Shown piece after piece: positions 61,665-64,000 of a stretch of DNA of 64,000 nt; the stretch's first letter is position 1; each line of letters opens with the position of its first letter. Source of the DNA: Solimonas sp041659605 (lineage in GTDB: Bacteria; Pseudomonadota; Gammaproteobacteria; Nevskiales; Nevskiaceae); NCBI GenBank assembly GCA_041659605.1, contig JBAZXW010000020.1, positions 21,666 through 85,665 of the forward strand, in the 5' to 3' direction. The position numbers and the translations under genes are program-made. Below the pieces are notes generated by a model. That model was given only the letters and a program-made list of their open reading frames with translations, was not told where the DNA came from and made no database searches.

Positions 61665-62801
61665 TCAGTCGAGCGTCTTGCGGAAGCGCTTGAGGCTGAT
61701 GCCGAGGACGACCGCCGTGAACAGCAGCAGCGGCCACAGATGCGGCCAGCTGTCGGCGACACCGTAGCCCTTGAGCAGGATGCCGCGCACCAGACGCAGG
61801 AAATGCGTCAACGGCAGACCTTCGCCGATCACCTGCGCCCAGCCCGGCATGCCGCGGAACGGGAACATGAAACCCGACAGCAGAATCGACGGCAGGAAGA
61901 AGAAGAAGCTCATCTGCATCGCCTGCGTCTGGTTGCGCGCGAGGCTGGAAAACGTGATGCCGACGGTCAGGTTGGCGACGATGAACACCAGCACGCACAG
62001 TCCCAGCCAGACCACGCTGCCGACCATCGGCACCTCGAATACGTAATACGCCGCCAGCAGGATGACGAGGACCTGGATATAGCCAACCAGCACGTACGGC
62101 AGGATCTTGCCGACGATCACCTCCAGCGGCCGTACCGGCATCGCCAGCAGGTTCTCCATCGTGCCGCGCTCCAGCTCGCGGGTCACGCCCAGCGCAGTCA
62201 TGATGATCATCGTCATCGTCAGGATCACGCCCATCAGTCCCGGCACGATGTTGTACTGCGTGATGCCTTCCGGGTTGTACAGGCGATGCACACGCCACTC
62301 GAACGGCGGCGAGGCGCCGGTGCCCTGGGCCAGCGGTCCGGTGAGATCATGGCGCAGCGCACCGCGCGCCAGCGGCTCGAGCGACGCCAGCGCATTGCTG
62401 GTCGCCGCCGGGTCGCTGGCGTCGGCTTCGAGCAGCACCGCCGGCACCTCGCCGCGGACGAGCCGGCGGCTGAAGTCCACCGGAATTGTCAGCACGAACT
62501 GCACGTCGCCGCGCTCCAGCATCCGCGCCGCTGCTGCGGGCCCGGTCGTCGCAGCGATGCGGAAATAGCCGGTGGCCTCGACCGCGGCGACGAGGCTGCG
62601 CGCGAACTCGCTCGTGTCCTGGACCACGGCCGCGGTCGGCAGGCGCTTGGGATCGGTGTTGATGGCGAAGCCGAAGATCGCCAGCTGGATCACCGGAATG
62701 CCAACCATCATCGCGAAGGTCAGGCGGTCGCGGCGCACCTGGATGAATTCCTTGCGCACCATCGCCCACAGGCGCCTCGGCGACAGAGGCAACGTATTCA
62801 C
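61665..62801 (-). CDS. ABC-2 type transporter permease (YhhJ/YbhR-like)
   Basis: 378 residues. One N-terminal helix (LTFAMMVGIPVIQLAIFGFA), a large periplasmic domain (about 45-180), then five C-terminal helices; VTRELERGTMENLLAMPVRP is the conserved coupling segment of the ABC2 membrane family. Exports drugs or other hydrophobic compounds with the adjacent ATPase and membrane-fusion protein. GTG start at 62801 overlaps the ATPase stop (GTGA). The frame stays open upstream, but only the part from 62801 looks like protein. Confidence 0.9.
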   Translation of the reverse strand: MNTLPLSPRRLWAMVRKEFIQVRRDRLTFAMMVGIPVIQLAIFGFAINTDPKRLPTAAVVQDTSEFARSLVAAVEATGYFRIAATTGPAAAARMLERGDVQFVLTIPVDFSRRLVRGEVPAVLLEADASDPAATSNALASLEPLARGALRHDLTGPLAQGTGASPPFEWRVHRLYNPEGITQYNIVPGLMGVILTMTMIIMTALGVTRELERGTMENLLAMPVRPLEVIVGKILPYVLVGYIQVLVILLAAYYVFEVPMVGSVVWLGLCVLVFIVANLTVGITFSSLARNQTQAMQMSFFFFLPSILLSGFMFPFRGMPGWAQVIGEGLPLTHFLRLVRGILLKGYGVADSWPHLWPLLLFTAVVLGISLKRFRKTLD

Positions 62802-63724
62802 ACCGCACCGTTGCGCGCATCGCGCATCAGATGGATGAACACGTCCTCGAGCCGCACCTCGTCGCGCGCCCAGCGCGTGCCGGGACGTGCGAGGAACGGC
62901 GCCAGCTGCGCCTCCAGGCCGCTGCGGTCGGCGCCGCTGACGTGCAGGCTGGCGCCGAACGGCACCACCTGCTCGGCCGCCGGTAGCTGCAGCAGCTCGC
63001 GCTGCAGTGCAGCGATGTCGCCGCCGCTGACGGTCCAGGTGCTCAGGCCGGAATCCGCAACCAGCTCGGCCGGCGTACCCTGCGCCAGCAGTTCGCCGTA
63101 GGCGATGTAGGCGAGCCGGTGACAGCGCTCCGCCTCGTCCATGTAATGCGTCGACACCAGCACGGTGATGCCGCGTGCGGCCAGCGCGTGGATCTCGCCC
63201 CAGAACTCGCGCCGCGCTTTCGGATCGACGCCGGCGGTCGGCTCGTCGAGCAGCAACAGCTGGGGGCGGTGCAGCAGGCATGCCGCCAGCGCCATGCGCT
63301 GCTTCCATCCGCCCGAGAGCTGGCCGGCGAGCTGGCGCTGGCGATCCAGCAGACCCAGTTCGCGCAACGCCTCGTCGACCGCGGCGCGGGCATCGCGCAT
63401 CTCGTAGACGGCGGCGACGAATTCGAGGTTCTCGCGGATCGACAGGTCCTCGTAGAAGCTGAAGCGCTGCGTCATGTAGCCAACTTCGCGCTTGATGCGC
63501 GCGGCGTCGCGGCGGATGTCGTAGCCCAGGCAGTGCCCTTGCCCTTCGTCCGGCGTCAGCAGGCCGCAGAGCATGCGGATCGAAGTCGTCTTGCCGCTGC
63601 CGTTGGGGCCGAGAAAGCCGAAGATCTCGCCGCGCTCGACGCGCAGCTTGAGCCGGCTCACCACGCGCTTGCCGCCGAAGGACTTGGACAATCCCTCGAC
63701 GTCGATCACCGCCGCCGTCGTCAC
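62798..63724 (-). CDS. ABC transporter ATP-binding protein
   Basis: 308 residues. Walker A FLGPNGSGKTTSIRMLCGLL, Q-loop VGYMTQRFSFYEDLSIRENL, signature QLSGGWKQRMALAACLL, Walker B LLLLDEPTAGVDPKARREFW, switch His in VSTHYMDEAERC. Belongs to the drug-exporter (DrrA/CcmA-like, YbhF half) type. Overlaps both neighbours by 4 bases, forming an HlyD-ATPase-permease operon. The companion second permease usual in YbhFSR systems is not in the window; downstream lies htpG. Confidence 0.93.
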   Translation of the reverse strand: MTTAAVIDVEGLSKSFGGKRVVSRLKLRVERGEIFGFLGPNGSGKTTSIRMLCGLLTPDEGQGHCLGYDIRRDAARIKREVGYMTQRFSFYEDLSIRENLEFVAAVYEMRDARAAVDEALRELGLLDRQRQLAGQLSGGWKQRMALAACLLHRPQLLLLDEPTAGVDPKARREFWGEIHALAARGITVLVSTHYMDEAERCHRLAYIAYGELLAQGTPAELVADSGLSTWTVSGGDIAALQRELLQLPAAEQVVPFGASLHVSGADRSGLEAQLAPFLARPGTRWARDEVRLEDVFIHLMRDARNGAV

Positions 63725-64000
63725 GGCGACAAGTCCACGTCGACCGGCTGCCCCGGATGCAGCCGCAAAGCATCCGTCGGCGCGGCCTGCGCTTCGACAC
63801 GGTAAACGAGCTGCGCGCGCTGTTCGCGCGAGTAGATCACCGGCGGCGTGTACTCGGCGCTGGAGGCGATGAAGCTGATGGTCGCTGCGATCGGCCCGGT
63901 ACAGCCGTCGCAGGATGCCTGCACCGGTTGCCCGAGCCGCAGTGAGCCCAGCACCGTCTGCGGCACGAAGAAGCGCAGCTTGCGATTCTGCGGCGGCAGC
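63721..64000 (-). CDS. HlyD-family membrane-fusion protein, N-terminus outside window
   Basis: Only the C-terminal 92 residues or so are present; the frame continues past base 64000. LRFFVPQTVLGSLRLGQPVQ, CDGCTGPIAATISFIASSAE and YTPPVIYSREQRAQLVYRVE match the beta-barrel of the YbhG/EmrA-type adaptors that link an inner-membrane ABC exporter to the outer membrane. Its stop overlaps the ATPase start. Confidence 0.85.
   Translation of the reverse strand, partial: LPPQNRKLRFFVPQTVLGSLRLGQPVQASCDGCTGPIAATISFIASSAEYTPPVIYSREQRAQLVYRVEAQAAPTDALRLHPGQPVDVDLSP

Noticed and set aside
61665..63800. Possible ATPase-permease fusion of 711 residues
   Set aside because: The N-terminal part of that frame is an out-of-frame reading of the ATPase gene; the true genes overlap by GTGA and both are intact.

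Overview
High-GC genomic DNA from a proteobacterium. Gene content (SixA, RsmJ, YoaA, a DUF1249 protein, PBP1b, PhoBR/Pst, a short SRP RNA beside dnaX) points to Gammaproteobacteria, possibly the Nevskiales/Xanthomonadales neighbourhood; that placement is inference. A red-type form I RuBisCO operon together with a complete Sox thiosulfate-oxidation operon including SoxCD indicates a chemolithoautotroph, or a facultative one, that oxidises reduced sulfur and fixes CO2.

Layout. 1-16 kb is mostly housekeeping: two hot-dog thioesterases, an SCP2-type sterol-carrier protein, rsmJ, sixA, a gamma-type carbonic anhydrase, an SGNH esterase, pgm, ybaB-dnaX, the SRP RNA, tsaB, yoaA, mrcB and a porin. 16-23.4 kb is the phosphate regulon: phoU transcribed divergently from pstSCAB, then phoBR convergent to it. 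Candidate PHO boxes precede pstS and phoB, and a 271-bp multi-hairpin element lies exactly between phoB and phoR. 23.6-25.3 kb holds a 2-Cys peroxiredoxin and thioredoxin reductase. 25.3-38 kb is the autotrophy and sulfur-import block: two YeeE/YedE half-transporters divergent from a CsoR/CstR-family repressor, cbbR divergent from cbbLSXFPZA, then a second YeeE/YedE pair followed by a small secreted protein, a His-rich protein of unknown function, an exported rhodanese and a thioredoxin-like protein.

38-49 kb is one leftward sox operon, soxCD-cytochrome c-soxYZ-dsrE-soxAX-soxB-soxH, followed in the same direction by a FadL-type outer-membrane protein and an exported protein of unknown function. 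Divergent from soxC are a persulfide dioxygenase-like enzyme and a SulP anion transporter with a STAS domain. 51.8-64 kb holds a very large secreted S8-peptidase/FG-GAP protein with a C-terminal sorting-type tail, a PQQ quinohaemoprotein dehydrogenase, a GST, an NlpC/P60 lipoprotein, htpG with a clear heat-shock promoter, and an ABC exporter operon that runs off the window end.

How the parts fit. Thiosulfate or sulfane sulfur is oxidised in the periplasm by Sox. YeeE/YedE channels, rhodanese, DsrE and the persulfide dioxygenase would move and oxidise sulfane sulfur inside the cell, SulP could move sulfate or bicarbonate, and electrons would feed the Calvin cycle. The most interesting new observation is a 16-bp inverted repeat of the type ATACCC-N4-GGGTAT found at three promoters only: the regulator/YeeE pair, the second YeeE cluster and soxC. 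This suggests a single persulfide-responsive regulon controlled by the regulator at 26385-26669. No tRNA, CRISPR array, integrase or insertion sequence was seen.
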